A stretch of DNA of 64,000 bases from Halichoerus grypus (GCF_964656455.1 NC_135717.1:155051793-155115792); one strand, 5' to 3'. Positions 47,055 through 58,890 are shown, numbered from the stretch's first letter. Numbers and translations: made by a program. The notes: generated from the sequence alone by a model not told the origin.

Positions 47055-47250
47055 TTGGGGTGAAGAGCACGGACTCTGGAGAAAGATTTCTGGTCCACTT
47101 TCTTTGAGCAGGTCACTTGAACTGCTCTGTGCTTCAGTTTCTTCTCTCATAAAATGTGGTTAAGAAAAATACCAATCTCACAGGCTTGTTGTGGGATGAA
47201 GCGAGTGTGTACCTTGTTAGAAGGGCACCTAGTTTGTTCTAACAGCTTTA
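47055..47250 (+). repeat. MIR
   Basis: gaagagcacggactctggag, tttgagcaggtcacttgaac, gcttcagtttcttctctcat and aggcttgttgtgggatgaag. Confidence 0.8.
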
Positions 47251-47514
47251 TAGGTGGTAGCGATTCTCACTGTTCCCTGCCTGGCCTCCTTGCTCTCCTG
47301 GGAGCACCCTGGAAGCAAGGCTCGGTTTCTTCATCTCCATCTTCTCAGCAGCGTGCTACCAACCTGCCTTGTCCAGAGTCAGGGCTCCATACCATCTCCC
47401 TGGATAAGAGAGAGAGAAAGAGGGAGAGATACACTTTTTCCACCATCCTTCCTTTCATTTCTCAACTGAAAATTTACAAAAAGTTCTTGGTTTCTTGAAA
47501 ACTCTTTGTAGGGC

Positions 47515-47710
47515 ATAGCATTTTGGAATTGAAAATTTCAGAACCCAAAGGGACCTTAGATATTTTCTAGTTCTACTGCCTCATTTTTCAGAGGAAGACA
47601 CTCAAGACCCAAGAGGCATGTTGGGACTTGTTCAAGGCCTCAAATGACATGGTAGCACCAGTGACCAGCTCGAACCCAGTGCTTCAGCTGGGACCCAGCC
47701 ACTGTATCAT
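47515..47710 (+). repeat. Ancient SINE-like repeat
   Basis: aagggaccttagatattttc, tcatttttcagaggaagaca and gaacccagtgcttcagctgg form the typical order of an old mammalian SINE. A shorter relative lies at 48685-48800 (tgaaagagactggagaaatt). Family not assigned. Confidence 0.5.
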
Positions 47711-48054
47711 TCCGCAATCCCACACTACCTTCCTGTTTATATTTCTCCACTGTGCTGTTGAACTTTCCCATCGATAAGTATTTTCCCCCACTGCCTTCTA
47801 CTCTTTATCCCAACATTTTCCTTTTGTAAAATTACCAAAAGACAAGGCGATCATCAGCTGCCAGCCCCAACAGCCACATTCCCTGGGAAGGCTTCCCTAG
47901 CCTTTCTGGGGTCTGGGCGAAGGCCCCTGTAACCTGCCACCACATCACCCTGTGCTTTCCCTGCCACATAGTTGACCACACAGTATTTTAATTGCTGCTC
48001 AGGACATTCTCATTCCCCATTAAACACTAAGCTCCACGATCTGACTCTTGTCAT

Positions 48055-48290
48055 AGTTTAGAGTGTGGGTCCTGGAGCCTGACTTGCCTCGGTTCTAATC
48101 ACAGCCCAGCTACTTACTAGTCACGTGATGTTGGGCAAATTACTCAAACCTCACTCTGCACTGCCTTCTCCTCTGTAAAGGTAGTGTACTAATGAAATCC
48201 AGCCGGAGTTGGGAGGATTACATGAGAAGATACTTAAGTCCTTGGGAGGGTACCTGGATTGTAGAAAGCACTTAATAAACCTGAGCTCTT
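48055..48290 (+). repeat. MIR
   Basis: gtgggtcctggagcctgact, cagctacttactagtcacgt, gggcaaattactcaaacctc and attgtagaaagcacttaata. Confidence 0.83.
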
Positions 48291-48366
48291 ATTTTTCTCT
48301 TTTCTCATTTTTTTTTCCAGTGCCTCCCATTTTATCCAGCATTGGAAAATACATGCTAAATAGATA

Positions 48367-48387
48367 TCTGTCTGTCTGTCTGTCTGT
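48367..48387. repeat. (CTGT)n microsatellite
   Basis: Five CTGT units. Confidence 0.9.
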
Positions 48388-48939
48388 GAGGGCATGCAGA
48401 TTAAATCTAATGCCTCTTCAAGAATACAGCAGCCCTTCGTTATGTTAAGTGATGATGGGACCACACGAGAAGTACAGCACATGGCCCTTATCCAAATGGC
48501 TTTTTCCATCTAGTTGCAATGACAAAATATGCATAGCAAGCAACCTCCAATAGAGCTGAATAGAAACAAAATTACTGCCTATTAATACATGCAAATTTTT
48601 ATTGGGAACAATATAAAACTTCATAAAACTTCCAGATGTTTCCCTGCTAACAACCTCACCTTAGGAACACAGTTGTTTTGTAGAACATAATGAAATTTTA
48701 GAACTGAAAGAGACTGGAGAAATTATCCTTCATTTTAAAAATGAGAAAATGCCAAAATTTATCAAAGATAAAGTTGCAAAGGGCTACTGTTATAGTTCAT
48801 TGAAATATTTGGGTATTGAGTTTTAAGAAAATATTTCTTAGATACTAAAAAGTAAAGACTACCAGAGTTCTTAATAGAACTGGTGGTGAGAGAGGTCTGG
48901 TAACTTGGAGGCTTGTTATGAACAACCTATTCCTTGTAG

Positions 48940-49095
48940 GACATACAATGGCCAAGCAAGTATATTATACCAGTAAAAAGAAGGATCCCTCGAAGTGGTT
49001 CCCTGCCCTTCATCTTTTTGAAATAGCACTGAAGCTCTGTCAGGTATCAGCAACAGAAGAACATGAGGTGGAAGCTGAAATTCTTTTTCAGAAAG
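48940..49095 (+). CDS. CFAP54: CFAP54 exon 13 of window
   Basis: Exon of 156 nt, a split Gly codon plus 51 codons plus one base. The acceptor is ctattccttgtag and the donor AAAG|gtaaga. It encodes GHTMAKQVYYTSKKKDPSKW and LHLFEIALKLCQVSATEEHE. Basic at the start, acidic at the end. The 136-bp duplicated block lies about 430 bp downstream. Confidence 0.88.
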
Positions 49096-49527
49096 GTAAG
49101 ATGTACTTGGGGTCAGAACTATGATAAAGTTTGTGGAATTTTTTTTTTTTTCCTATTAACAATAGACTTCTTGAAAACCTGGTCAGTGACTATAAAAAGA
49201 ACAGATTTTACAAAGGGCCTAGTGATGCAAAGACATTGGTACTTCTGCCAGACTTAGTTTGGGATAAAGAGAACATTGCTTATTTTAAGTTTATATCAAG
49301 AAAGGGAGAGAAAGTGCTACTTCTTAGTTTCTTTTATGATTATAATTGACCCTCCTTATGCAAAATTTCATGTTTGACTCAAAAATGTCATCATTGGCCA
49401 ATTAGCTATAAATAATGTTTCTTCAATAATGCTTGGAAGACATTTTTTATGCATGATTTCATTCTTTAGCTAGGCATTTTAGTTAATTTCTATAAAAGAT
49501 ACAAACCCACTTAAATCAAGTGGCTAT

Positions 49528-49663
49528 AGCATACCTATATTTATAACTTATGTACAATACATATTTGCATAATCCATTCATATAATTTTATTGTGGCTAT
49601 TTTAGCCATGAGAAGAGTGATGATGATGATTGCTGTCATTTATTGATCATCTACTAGATGCAA
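49528..49663 (+). repeat. 136-bp direct duplication, copy A
   Basis: Runs from agcatacctatatttataac to ctactagatgcaa. Matches 50972-51107 at 134 of 136 positions with no gap. This copy continues into a full MIR (49605-49860), so it is the likely source. Confidence 0.97.
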
Positions 49664-49860
49664 GGCACTGTAGTAGCCAGTATTTAACATCTCACATTGC
49701 TGATTCTTACAACAGCTCTACAGGATATGCATGGCAATCCTAGTTGACGGATGAGGAAAATGAGGTACAGTCTGGTTGAGTAACTTTCTCTAGGTCAGCA
49801 GCTACTAAATGATAGTACCTAGATGTGAACTTAACACTGGGAGGCTTTGTGCCGTATTCA
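49605..49860 (+). repeat. MIR-family repeat
   Basis: atcatctactagatgcaagg, acatctcacattgctgattc, ggatgaggaaaatgaggtac and gtcagcagctactaaatgat. Its first 59 nt are part of the 136-bp duplication. Confidence 0.75.
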
Positions 49861-50440
49861 CATGCTGCATGAAAACTGTGAATCATTTTCATAGTGATAA
49901 AAGATTTCCCTTTCTTGCCCTTTTGGGTACAGAAGTGCCATTCCAGTGAAGGCTGTGGCTCACCATGAGGCCGGAGAGCTGGGTGAGCCCTAAAGCATTT
50001 GGATCATTTGTGATTGTTTTCAAGTGTTTGTTGACTTTTTAGGATTTATTTTAACAGCGATGTTTTCTATGATATCTGCAATACTAGACAGAGGAAAGAG
50101 GACATGGATGTAGACAAAGGGAATGAGCCCTACAGAGGAAAGGAAAGTACAAAGTAAGGAAATAGAAAAATAAGATAAGAACATTTGTGTCTGGAAGCCC
50201 CCAAAGGAGGCTTTGACTCAATGTTGCTAACTAAAGGCAGGGCGAGCCTGGAGACTCCTAGGGAAGGAAGCAGAAGATCTTTCACTATTAGCTGACCTTA
50301 CAGCAAAAACAACAGACAGATGGGCAAAAAGGACAGAACATCCAGTTTTCTGAAGTTCCAGCATGAAATATTTATTCTGAAGTTCTAAATGATAGAAAAA
50401 GGAAAAACCATTTTTGTGTATTTTTTTTTTATTCTTTCAG

Positions 50441-50546
50441 GCAAAATAGAACGTCAAATATTGATGGAAGAGAAATCTCCAAGTTTACAACTTGAGAGTT
50501 TATTTGAAGCTATACAGCTAAGCTTGAGAAATGATCAAAACTCAGG
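50441..50546 (+). CDS. CFAP54: CFAP54 exon 14 of window
   Basis: Exon of 106 nt, split Gly at both ends around 34 codons. The acceptor has a strong tract (tttttttttattctttcag) and the donor is CAGG|gtaaaa. It encodes GKIERQILMEEKSPSLQLES and FEAIQLSLRNDQNSG. It lies between the two copies of the 136-bp direct duplication. Loss of the interval between those copies would remove it, and because 106 is not a multiple of three the frame would shift. Confidence 0.87.
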
Positions 50547-51590
50547 GTAAAAAAAACTTTCCATCTTTATAACAGTATATGTTTTGATTTAAGCCCCATG
50601 TTTTGGTAGTGCATTGAACATTCAAGGCTGGGATGACTGGGAGACCCCCTTCCCACCGCAGGACTCATTCACTGGGGTCCATTGTCCAACAGGTTTACTG
50701 ACTTCCTTTTCAAGATTGTTGACCGTGGCTCTGACCCAAGGCCTTGTTTACAGTGATGGTTGATGATGGCAGTTATCACGGTGGCATACTGGACTGTGAA
50801 TTTGCTTCTAGTCTTTACTCACATCGATCTCCTGTCTGTCCCAGGATTCTAGCAGCCTCCCATGGATGTGAAATTTTATCTAGAAAGGATTTATGTGGAT
50901 GTTCACTATGTCAACAGAACCAGGGCTGGCCAACTTAATTCTATATAAAAATCATCTTAAGTTTGAGAACAAGCATACCTATATTTATAACTTACGTACA
51001 ATACATATTTGCATAATACATTCATATAATTTTATTGTGGCTATTTTAGCCATGAGAAGAGTGATGATGATGATTGCTGTCATTTATTGATCATCTACTA
51101 GATGCAAACTATACTGATTTAAATGGCCTCAACTGACAGGTTTGATAGCGAATACACAGACCTAACCCATACCAAATCACTGCTTTCTGCATAACTCTGT
51201 GTGTCTCTTTCTATTTTAATTAGTGTAGGAGGATAGAAAGAGAGATCTGCTTTGCAAGGCAGATTCCTTCAGCCCTGACGTTCACTTCTTTAGTGCCTTG
51301 TGGGCTGGACTATTCTAGAATGGTCTTGATGCTGGGCTTCAGAGCAGTCATGTCATGGAGTGTTGCCAGCGCAGGACAGGGTAGAATGTCTCTTCAAGAG
51401 CTTCCAATTTCAGTAGGGAGGAAGGTACTGGTGTCTATGCCAAAAGTGCTATGAAAAGAAGGTGTGAGTTTGGGACAGATACTGGTTTTTTCTATTTTTC
51501 CCTTTCATTAGCTCAGAAATTGTGGAAAATGATGCAAAATGATTATGAATGGTAAAGCTATTTAATAAGTACAATGTTATATAATTTTAG
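50547..51590 (+). other. Intron between exons 14 and 15
   Basis: Carries the second copy of the 136-bp duplication (50972-51107). The rest is unique-looking, without repeats I can name. Confidence 0.65.
50972..51107 (+). repeat. 136-bp direct duplication, copy B
   Basis: Differs from copy A at two positions (tacgtac for tatgtac; ataatacatt for ataatccatt). It stops abruptly inside the MIR part and has neither A tail nor obvious target duplication, so it is not a retrotransposed copy. Confidence 0.97.
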
Positions 51591-51684
51591 GTTGATAAGA
51601 GACTCCTACTTAGAAATGGCCCTGTTATTTTTACATATGAGGAAGCCAAAAAACAAACTTTCAATATCACCATTAACACTTAAG
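51591..51684 (+). CDS. CFAP54: CFAP54 exon 15 of window
   Basis: Exon of 94 nt: one base completing Gly plus 31 codons, phase 0 out. The acceptor is ttatataattttag and the donor AAG|gtaata. It encodes LIRDSYLEMALLFLHMRKPK then NKLSISPLTLK. A helix followed by a basic, Ser/Pro-rich linker that runs on into exon 16. Confidence 0.87.
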
Positions 51685-52044
51685 GTAATAAACTATTTTA
51701 TTAGAAATCTTAAGTTAATTATCTTTGAACTTGCTATTTTGGTAACAATGTGCTATAGAACTAATGAGACTGATTTTCCTGTATGACTTGGAGAAATTAA
51801 TTCATTACTTTATAGTCACACTCATGTTTAGATACTTCTTTGGATATTTTATATAAGGCTCTGGAAATAGAGTTCAGGTGGACATTTTTACCTGTTAAAA
51901 TGTTATACATGAAATGTAGGTGTGTGTAAATACTCTAAGGTATTAATATTAATCAGGAAATTACAAGAAATGATATACTGGTTAAGCAGATGGACAAGTA
52001 AGATTTTCATCCCTGATATGGTGTACAAACAGATCACCTTTTGA

Positions 52045-52200
52045 TAGAGTCATTCATTTATTCATCACATGCCTATTGAACATCTACTATGACCCAGACA
52101 ATGTTCTGGAAGGTTATTAAACAGTGATTAAGACAAACTTCGTCCTTGTTCTCATGGAGCTTACCTTTTTAGTAGAGGCAGACAGACAATAAACCAGTAA
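52045..52200 (-). repeat. L2 3' end, antisense
   Basis: gaacatctactatgacccag, cttgttctcatggagcttac and agacagacaataaaccagta. Confidence 0.78.
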
Positions 52201-53284
52201 AGGAAGAAGCGAGAAGAAGAAAGGTGGGAGGGAGGGAGGGGAGAGAAGGAAGGGGGATGATTTAGGTGGTGAAATGGGGGATTAGGAAAGAACGTCGGGT
52301 GGTGGGACTGTGAATGATTCTGTTGGGAAGACATCAGGTTCAAGGTGGGATTTGTTGGATGAGGAGAGTTGCAGAGGCTTATCATCTGCATCATGCATCT
52401 GTCTAGAGCAGTGCTTCCAAACTAAGGGGCAGAAGCATCTCTGGGGATCCTGTGAAAATGCAGAATCTGATTTGGTAAGTTGGGTTTGGGGTCTTGAGGT
52501 TTGGCATTGCTAAGGAGCTCCAGGTAAATGCTGTTGCTGCTGGTCTGGGGGCCACACTTGAATTCCAGGGGTCTAGACTGAGGGAGATCCTGTGGGCAGG
52601 ATGTGGGTGCATTGGAGATATATGAGCCCAGTAATGTTTAGTTTTTACTTTTTAAATTTCAGTAGGCTTTTTATAATTCATCCCAATTAAGTAATCCTTT
52701 GACCCACCAAGAGATTTTTTTCAGAAAATTTCGGTGTCAAATCTTTAATTTTTGAGACAACATAGACTTGATTTAAAACCTTTAGGCAAACAGGTTTTCA
52801 GTCATTTGAATTATTCATATGGTAGCTACTTAGGTGGATATAGCAGCTATTATTATTTTTTTTTTATCAAGACGATTACATAGAAAACTTTTTCTGGTGT
52901 GATAAACATGTTTATTTCTAGTAAGAGAAAACAAAAATCTTTGTTTCCATGGCAGGTAACAATGCAAATTAATAGGATGCTAGGATAATAATATATCACC
53001 TTTTTGGCCTTTACTGGAGAAGTATTTATAATTAAGAGCTTGAATAAGGTAGAATTTGAATGAAAAAAATAGCATAATTCCATACAATATCACATTATTT
53101 TTTGTGTGACATAATAGAAATATTTTAGCAAGTCATACAATTACTAGGAGCATAGAAAACAGCCAAAGACAAACAAGAATTTATCCAGACACCTTTGAAA
53201 TACCACATTAGAAGTTTGTCCTAATAAAGACAATGCTTTATAAACTCTTAAAAGAAAGCACTATTGCTTCACTTTTATGGAGAA

Positions 53285-53478
53285 TCCACAGAGCAGACTG
53301 ACCAGAGCACTGGTTTGGGTTTGAATCCTAGCTTCATGACATACCAGCAGGGTGATTGGGGCCTTTCTAAGCCTAGTTTTCTCATCTGTGAGATGGAGAT
53401 GAGAGGATACTGACCTCTTAGAATAGGTAGGAGATTTAAACAAGATAATAGGCATGGCACATAATAAGTACTCAAAAA
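53285..53478 (+). repeat. MIR
   Basis: gtttgggtttgaatcctagc, cctagttttctcatctgtga, acaagataataggcatggca and cataataagtactcaaaaag. Confidence 0.82.
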
Positions 53479-53609
53479 GAGGGGTGCACTGTTCTCTACC
53501 AATATATGACTTTGGCTAAACATTCCCATTTTATCTTTCTAGAGTATTTTGTATATAGTAGGTATTCAATAATTATTTTTTTTAGCTAAATGGAATTGAC
53601 TATTTCATG

Positions 53610-53920
53610 AACATGTATTCATTCATTAACCAAATACTTACTGAGTGCCTAATGTATGCCAGGCATGTTACTCTCTTTCTCTAAGAAGCACAGAGGAGCA
53701 AGGGAGAGAAATAATTGTATCAAAATCTAATGAGGACTGTAATCAAGATATGTCAAAGTAGGGAAGTGGAGCAAAGTGGGAACTAATTTTGCTTTGGCGG
53801 AATGCTGGGAGAAAGTTTTACAGATGAGATGAATTTTGAAGAAGGACTAGAAGTTTTCCAAGTAGTCAAGCAGGAGGAAAATAGTTCAAAGAAAGAGATT
53901 AGCAAGCACACATACTAAAA
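53610..53920 (-). repeat. Degraded L2, antisense
   Basis: cttactgagtgcctaatgta and tgccaggcatgttactctct open a diverged antisense L2 3' end. Confidence 0.55.
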
Positions 53921-53924
53921 ATAG

Positions 53925-55930
53925 ATTTATTGAGGTATAATTTATTGAGGTATAATTTACATTCATGAAATTAACCTGTTTTAAGAGTGCAGTTCACAGA
54001 TGTTTAGCAACTTTACAGAGCTGTGGAGCTGGCATCACCATCCGGTTTTAGAACATTCCCATTATTCCAGCAAGATCCCTAGTGCCCATTTGCAGTCCCT
54101 AGCCCCAAGCAACCATTAATTTGTTTTCTATCTCCATAGATTGGCCTTCTCTGGATATTTCATATAATGGAATTCCATATAAATGGAATCATACGATATA
54201 TAGTCTTCTGTGACTACTGCTTTCACTTAGCGTTATGTTCTTGAGGTTCGCCTATATTGTAGCATGTAACAGTTGTTTGTTCCTTTTTATTGCTGACTAG
54301 TAGTCCCCTTTTTGGATATATAGTATTTTCTTTGCCCATTCAACAGTTGATGGATATATGAATTGTTTCCACTTTTTGGATATTTTGATTAACGCTGCTT
54401 TGAACATTTATATACAAGTTTTTAAGTGAACATATGTTTTCAGTTCTCTTGGGTGTATATCTAAGAATGGAATTGCTGGATCATATGTTAACTCTATGTT
54501 TAGCCTTTTGATGATCTGTCAGATTGTTTTCCAAAGTGCCTGTACCAGTGAATAAGAGTTCCAGTTTTTCCACAGCCTAGCCAACACTTGTTATTATCTA
54601 TATTATTGATTGTAGCCATCGTAATGGTTATGAAGTGAAGTGTATCTCACTGTGGCTTTGGTGTGCATTTCCCAGCTGTCTATATTGAGATCTTTTCATG
54701 TACTTACTGATCATTTCTGTATCTTCTTTGGGGAAATGTTTATTCAGATCTTTTGCCCATAACCTAAACTAAGATGTCTTTTTTTTTTTATCACAGGAGT
54801 TTTTAAAATGTATATTCTAGATTCAAGTCCTTTATCAGATACTTGATTTGCAAATATTTCCTCCAGTTGGTGGCTTGTCTTTTCATATTGTTAATAGTGT
54901 CTTTGGAGACAAAGTTTTAAATTTTAATGATTCCAATTTTTCATTTTTCTTCTTTTATATATTGTGCTTTTGGTTGCATATCTAAGAATTCTTCGCCTAA
55001 CCCCAGGTGTTGAAGCTTTTCTTCTATGTTTTCTTTTAGAAGTTTTATAGTTGTAGCTTTTACATTTAAGTATGATCCCCATTTTGAATTAATATTTGTG
55101 TAAAGTGTATAAAGATCTAAATTCTTCTTCTGCACATAGATATCCAGCTGTCCCAGTACCAGTTGTTCAAGAGACTGTCTTTTCTTCATTGACTTGCCTT
55201 GGCACACCATTGTCAAAAATTAATTATCATAAATCTAAATGTTTATTCCTAGACTTTCAATCCTATTCCATGATCTATAAGTCTACCTTTATAGGAGTAT
55301 CCACCCTCTTGGTTATTGTAGCTTTCAGTAAGTTTTGAAATTGGAAAGTACCTGTCCTCCAACTATGTTCTTCCTTTCCAAAATCATTTTGGCTACTTTG
55401 AGTTCTTTGCATTTTCATATACATTTTAGGAGCTGCTTGTCAATTTCTGCAAACTAACAGAATTTTGGTAGAGATTGTGTTAAATCTGTAAATCAATTTG
55501 GGGACAGTAGCCATCTTAACAATATTGAATTTTCCAATTCATGAATATGAACTGTCCCTTCATTTATTTAGATGTTAATTTCTCTCAATAATGCTTTTTA
55601 CTTTTCAGTGTACAAATTTTGTACATTTTTGTTAAGCTTATCTCTATTGTGAGTGGAATATTTTCTTCATTTCATTTTCAGATTGTTCATTGATGATACA
55701 TAGAAATACAGTGGATTTATGAATATTGAATTTTGTGTCCTGTGATCTTGTTATGCACATTTATTAATTCTAGAGGTGTGTGTGTATGTGTGTTTCTTGG
55801 GATTTCCTACATATAGGACCATGTCTTCTGCAAACAAATACAATTTTACTTCTTCATTTTGAATCTAGATGCATTTTCCTCTTTTTCTTGTTTGTTTGCA
55901 TGAGCTAGAATCTCATAAACGCAGTGTTAA
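53925..55930 (-). repeat. Old L1, antisense, about 2 kb
   Basis: 53925-54240 is a 3' UTR (gaggtataatttacattcat). 54240-55930 is ORF2 on the reverse strand, ending with ctgcaaacaaatacaatttt. One open piece at 54941-55216 shows the remnant SKWGSYLNVKATTIKLLKEN. Frames are broken throughout. Confidence 0.82.
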
Positions 55931-56567
55931 ACACCTTCTCCATCTAAAAAAAATACCCTTTATATTCTTCTCTGTCCACATTTTCCCATTTTGAACTCAA
56001 GTCCAACCTTCTTAATAAAGTCTCCCTCTCAATTCAAAATGAACTTTCTTTTTTAAATGTCTGTGTCACTAATTGTTCTTACATTGTAATTATTTAATGT
56101 TATTATGTATTCTTCATTTAATGTCTGTTAGTCTTGTTTCCAGAATTTAAGTAAATTGCCCAGACTTACATAGCCAGTAAGTTGGCAAGGGCTACCCCAG
56201 AACCCAAGTGGGTCTTCATATCTTGGGACAGGGCGGTGTTGCTTAGATTCTCCATAGGCAGACTTCTCCGGGTTTCATCTATTTCCAACCAATCTTAGCA
56301 CTTGATCTAGGCCAGGCCACATTTGCACATTGTATTCCTTGCTCTGGCATCAGCATTATTCATTGACTTTCTTTTTCCTTGTTATTGAAGTAAAAGAAAG
56401 ATATCTTTTGTTATTGTTTGTTTTATTCTGCAGTCTTGTTGAAGATTAAAGAATTAGCCAAAACATGAACATCAAAAAATTAGAACCAAGCAGTCTAATT
56501 GAATAGTTTTTTCCAGATTAGTTAAATCTTAAGAATTGACTCTTAATGCTTATTTTAGTTATCTTTA

Positions 56568-56782
56568 TTTTTTTAATTTTTTATTTTGTAAAGATTTTAT
56601 TTATTTATTTATTTGACACAGAGAGAGACAGCGAGAGAGGGAACACAAGTAGGGGGAGTGGGAGAGGGAGAAGCCGGCTTCCCGCGGAGCAGGGAGCCCG
56701 AAGCGGGGCTCGATCCCAGGACTCTGGGATCATGACCTGAGCAGAAGGCAGATGCTTAACGACTGAGCCACCCAGGTGCCCC
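56568..56782 (-). mobile_element. Can-SINE, antisense
   Basis: Full copy with the 18-bp target duplication ttattttagttatcttta (56550-56567) and ttattttagttaccttta (56783-56800), one difference. Confidence 0.94.
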
Positions 56783-57528
56783 TTATTTTAGTTACCTTTA
56801 AAAATGTAAAACAGGCAGATACTATGTTACTAGTGGAGTTTCTGTTAACTTTTGTAGCATTGACTTTCTTATGTTTAAAAAACTGAACACACACAAAACA
56901 CAAAACTGAACACACACAGTAAAAATTATCTCCATTCATTGTTACTTTTGCTATTCTGTGGAACTTTATGATTACATTGTCCCTTTAACAGTTTCCTAGT
57001 TGAAAAGATGATAGCAAATACCTATCAAAAATCTTAAGTAATGTTCTTATCTCTGACTTCCTTACACACAATATATTCAACTTATAAATCCTCTATTAAA
57101 ATGGCAAATATCATTTTAAGTAAATACTTCCCTTAAAATGCCATTTGTGTTTATTTTATTGTTATTCAAATAATACACACTCATTATAAAAAATTAGAAA
57201 AGATGATAAAAATAATCACCCTTAAAACCCAGGATAATGGGTGTTAATAACTTTCTCTGCTTGTATATACAGGGAGTATATGTGTGTACATGTCTTTTTA
57301 GAAATAGGATCATACTTTGCATACTATTTTGTAACTCCCACTTTTCTTTCTCCAATATGCTTTGAGCATCTTTTCATGTCAGTAGATACATATACATTAT
57401 TATTTTTTTATATTATTATTCTTAATGGCTACATAGTGTTCCACTGAAATGTCATCTTCAGAGGATGAGAAAATTAATCATGGAACTTCATGATATCTTT
57501 ATCATAATGCATGTACTATATTTTTTAG

Positions 57529-57627
57529 GCTTCTACCAGAAGGCATAGTTCTATTAAAGAACCAATAGTAAATAAATTTGAAATGTACAGTTCACTGGCC
57601 TGGATTGTGATAAGAGCTGCTGCCCAG
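57529..57627 (+). CDS. CFAP54: CFAP54 exon 16 of window
   Basis: Exon of 99 nt, 33 codons, phase 0/0. The acceptor is gtactatattttttag and the donor CAG|gttggt. It begins ASTRRHSSIKEPIVNKFEMY and ends SSLAWIVIRAAAQ. The frame used differs from the longest open frame through this sequence, but only this one joins exons 15 and 17. The donor has T at +3, weaker than consensus. Skipping would be in frame. Confidence 0.86.
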
Positions 57628-58159
57628 GTTGGTGTGATTTTTGTTTAATCTTTCTCTTCACTGTCCTATCCGTAACCTCTACCACCAGCTGTTAGGGCAG
57701 TACAATGTATCTCTGTGACAGAAAGGAAAATTCACATTCTTTCGGATTTATGCTGGTGATGTTTCTTGGGAAGATTAGAAATGCTCCTTATATACATAAT
57801 GTTTTTAATCTTTATTAGCCAGACCTGGCTTTGTTTGTTTCAGCTTTCCTTTAATGAGAGTATTGGCAGATACATATGTGCATGTTTTGACATTTTGGCA
57901 AATACCTGTTGTAGCTAGGTGAGAGAGCCTATTTAAAGTGGCTCATACATTAATTAAATTGTCAACAGTAATGATTTGTTTGACAATGATATATACTACA
58001 TGTTGGGGATCACATGTTGTTTTCCAGATTATCTTTTTTTTCTTCCAATGTATATTGAATATTATTTTATGAATTCACTGTCTCACATTATTTACCTAAT
58101 GGATAATCTATGAATGAGAAAGCTTACATTTATGGATTCTGATTATGTATTAATTTTAG
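57628..58159 (+). other. Intron between exons 16 and 17
   Basis: Short intron of 532 nt with no repeat or extra exon recognised. Confidence 0.6.
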
Positions 58160-58301
58160 GTCAGTGAAGCTGTGTTGGAAATTAATCTGCTTATTGGAAA
58201 GAAGAATGCTAGAACTGATAAAGTTAGCCAAGGGGCATTACCAAATATCCCAGAATTTGCCACCGTGGATCTTCTGTCTTCATACACAGATTATTTGCTT
58301 G
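58160..58301 (+). CDS. CFAP54: CFAP54 exon 17 of window
   Basis: Exon of 142 nt, 47 codons plus one base. The acceptor is tgtattaattttag and the donor CTTG|gtatgt. It starts VSEAVLEINLLIGKKNARTD and ends IPEFATVDLLSSYTDYLLG-like, with the last Gly codon split. It is the last exon I can find; the next exon must begin with two bases completing that codon and lies beyond 64000. Confidence 0.88.
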
Positions 58302-58704
58302 GTATGTTTGAAATGTCTAGGCATTTTATAAAAACCAGATATATATAATGTCTAATCAAGTGGCAAAGTTTTAATTGTGGTGATCTGTTGGGTTTTAGCT
58401 TAGAGAGGATAGTGGTGTGAGGAACCTCAGGAAGAGGATAGGGTTCTTAAGGCCGAGCTGCCAAAACAAAGGGGCATCATTTCCTTGTATGTATGTTCAT
58501 GTTACTCAGTCAGCTCCTCCATTTCAGATGCAGGGCTATGTGACAAATGGTTTTCCCTTCTGTCTGCTTCTTTTCCAGTTCACAGATGTCAAATGAAGCC
58601 TTTGAAAATATTTACTTGTGGGTCCTTTCCTGATCCTCTAAACTGTGTACTTGCTCTCGTACTCTCATGTAGCTCTCTGTGCTTTTTCTTATATTTTAAA
58701 TGTG

Positions 58705-58745
58705 TGTGTTTGTGTGTATGTGTATGTGTGTGTGCACACACACGG
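58705..58745. repeat. (GT)n then (CA)n tract
   Basis: gtgtgtgtgcacacacacgg: a GT run that switches to CA, forming a short palindrome. Confidence 0.85.
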
Positions 58746-58759
58746 GTGTACATATTTGA

Positions 58760-58890
58760 GCTCTTTCTCTCATTAAACTATCATCAGCTTCCTGAGGGTA
58801 GGGACTTTATTTTGTTTGCTGCTGCAACCACAGAAAATCACACATTACTTGCACATTACAGGCATTCATATTTGTTAAATGAATTAATGA
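58760..58890 (+). repeat. L2 3' end, sense
   Basis: gcttcctgagggtagggact followed by tacaggcattcatatttgtt and aaatgaattaatgagtgaga. Confidence 0.65.

Larger units (their letters stand above)
44154..48939 (+). other. Intron between exons 12 and 13
   Basis: Holds an antisense L2 (44285-44960), a solo LTR (about 45185-45690), (ATT)n/(CAT)n repeats (45870-45917), an AT-rich tract (46805-46880), MIRs (47055-47250, 48055-48290), MIR-like pieces (47515-47710, 48685-48800) and (CTGT)n at 48367-48387. 45920-46800 and 47720-48050 show no recognisable element. Confidence 0.6.
49096..50440 (+). other. Intron between exons 13 and 14
   Basis: Carries the first copy of the 136-bp duplication (49528-49663) and the MIR it overlaps (49605-49860). 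49860-50440 shows nothing recognisable. Confidence 0.65.
51685..57528 (+). other. Intron between exons 15 and 16
   Basis: Contains antisense L2 pieces (52045-52200, 53610-53920), a GGGA-rich purine tract (52205-52260), a MIR (53285-53478), a long old antisense L1 (53925-55930) and a SINE (56568-56782). 52270-53280, 55940-56540 and 56800-57520 show nothing recognisable. Confidence 0.6.
5703..58301 (+). other. CFAP54: CFAP54 partial gene (17 internal exons)
   Basis: Seventeen exons with AG/GT borders chain in phase into about 739 residues of a helical, leucine-rich protein with no signal peptide or membrane segment. I recognise blocks such as LLPGIELFSDRYRADICSVV, EYFNIHLWLRCRLALVTAF and NIYLPHVMLLAK as CFAP54, a protein of roughly 3,100 residues. 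Family knowledge: CFAP54 sits in the C1d projection of the ciliary central apparatus with CFAP46, CFAP74 and CFAP221. Mouse loss gives hydrocephalus, mucus accumulation and male infertility. The start codon, promoter and 3' part are outside the window. One frameshift is seen, in exon 8. Assignment is by recognition; no search was run. Confidence 0.87.

Noticed and set aside
47154..47498. 114-codon + strand open frame
   Set aside because: Begins inside a MIR and shows no conserved block or splice support.
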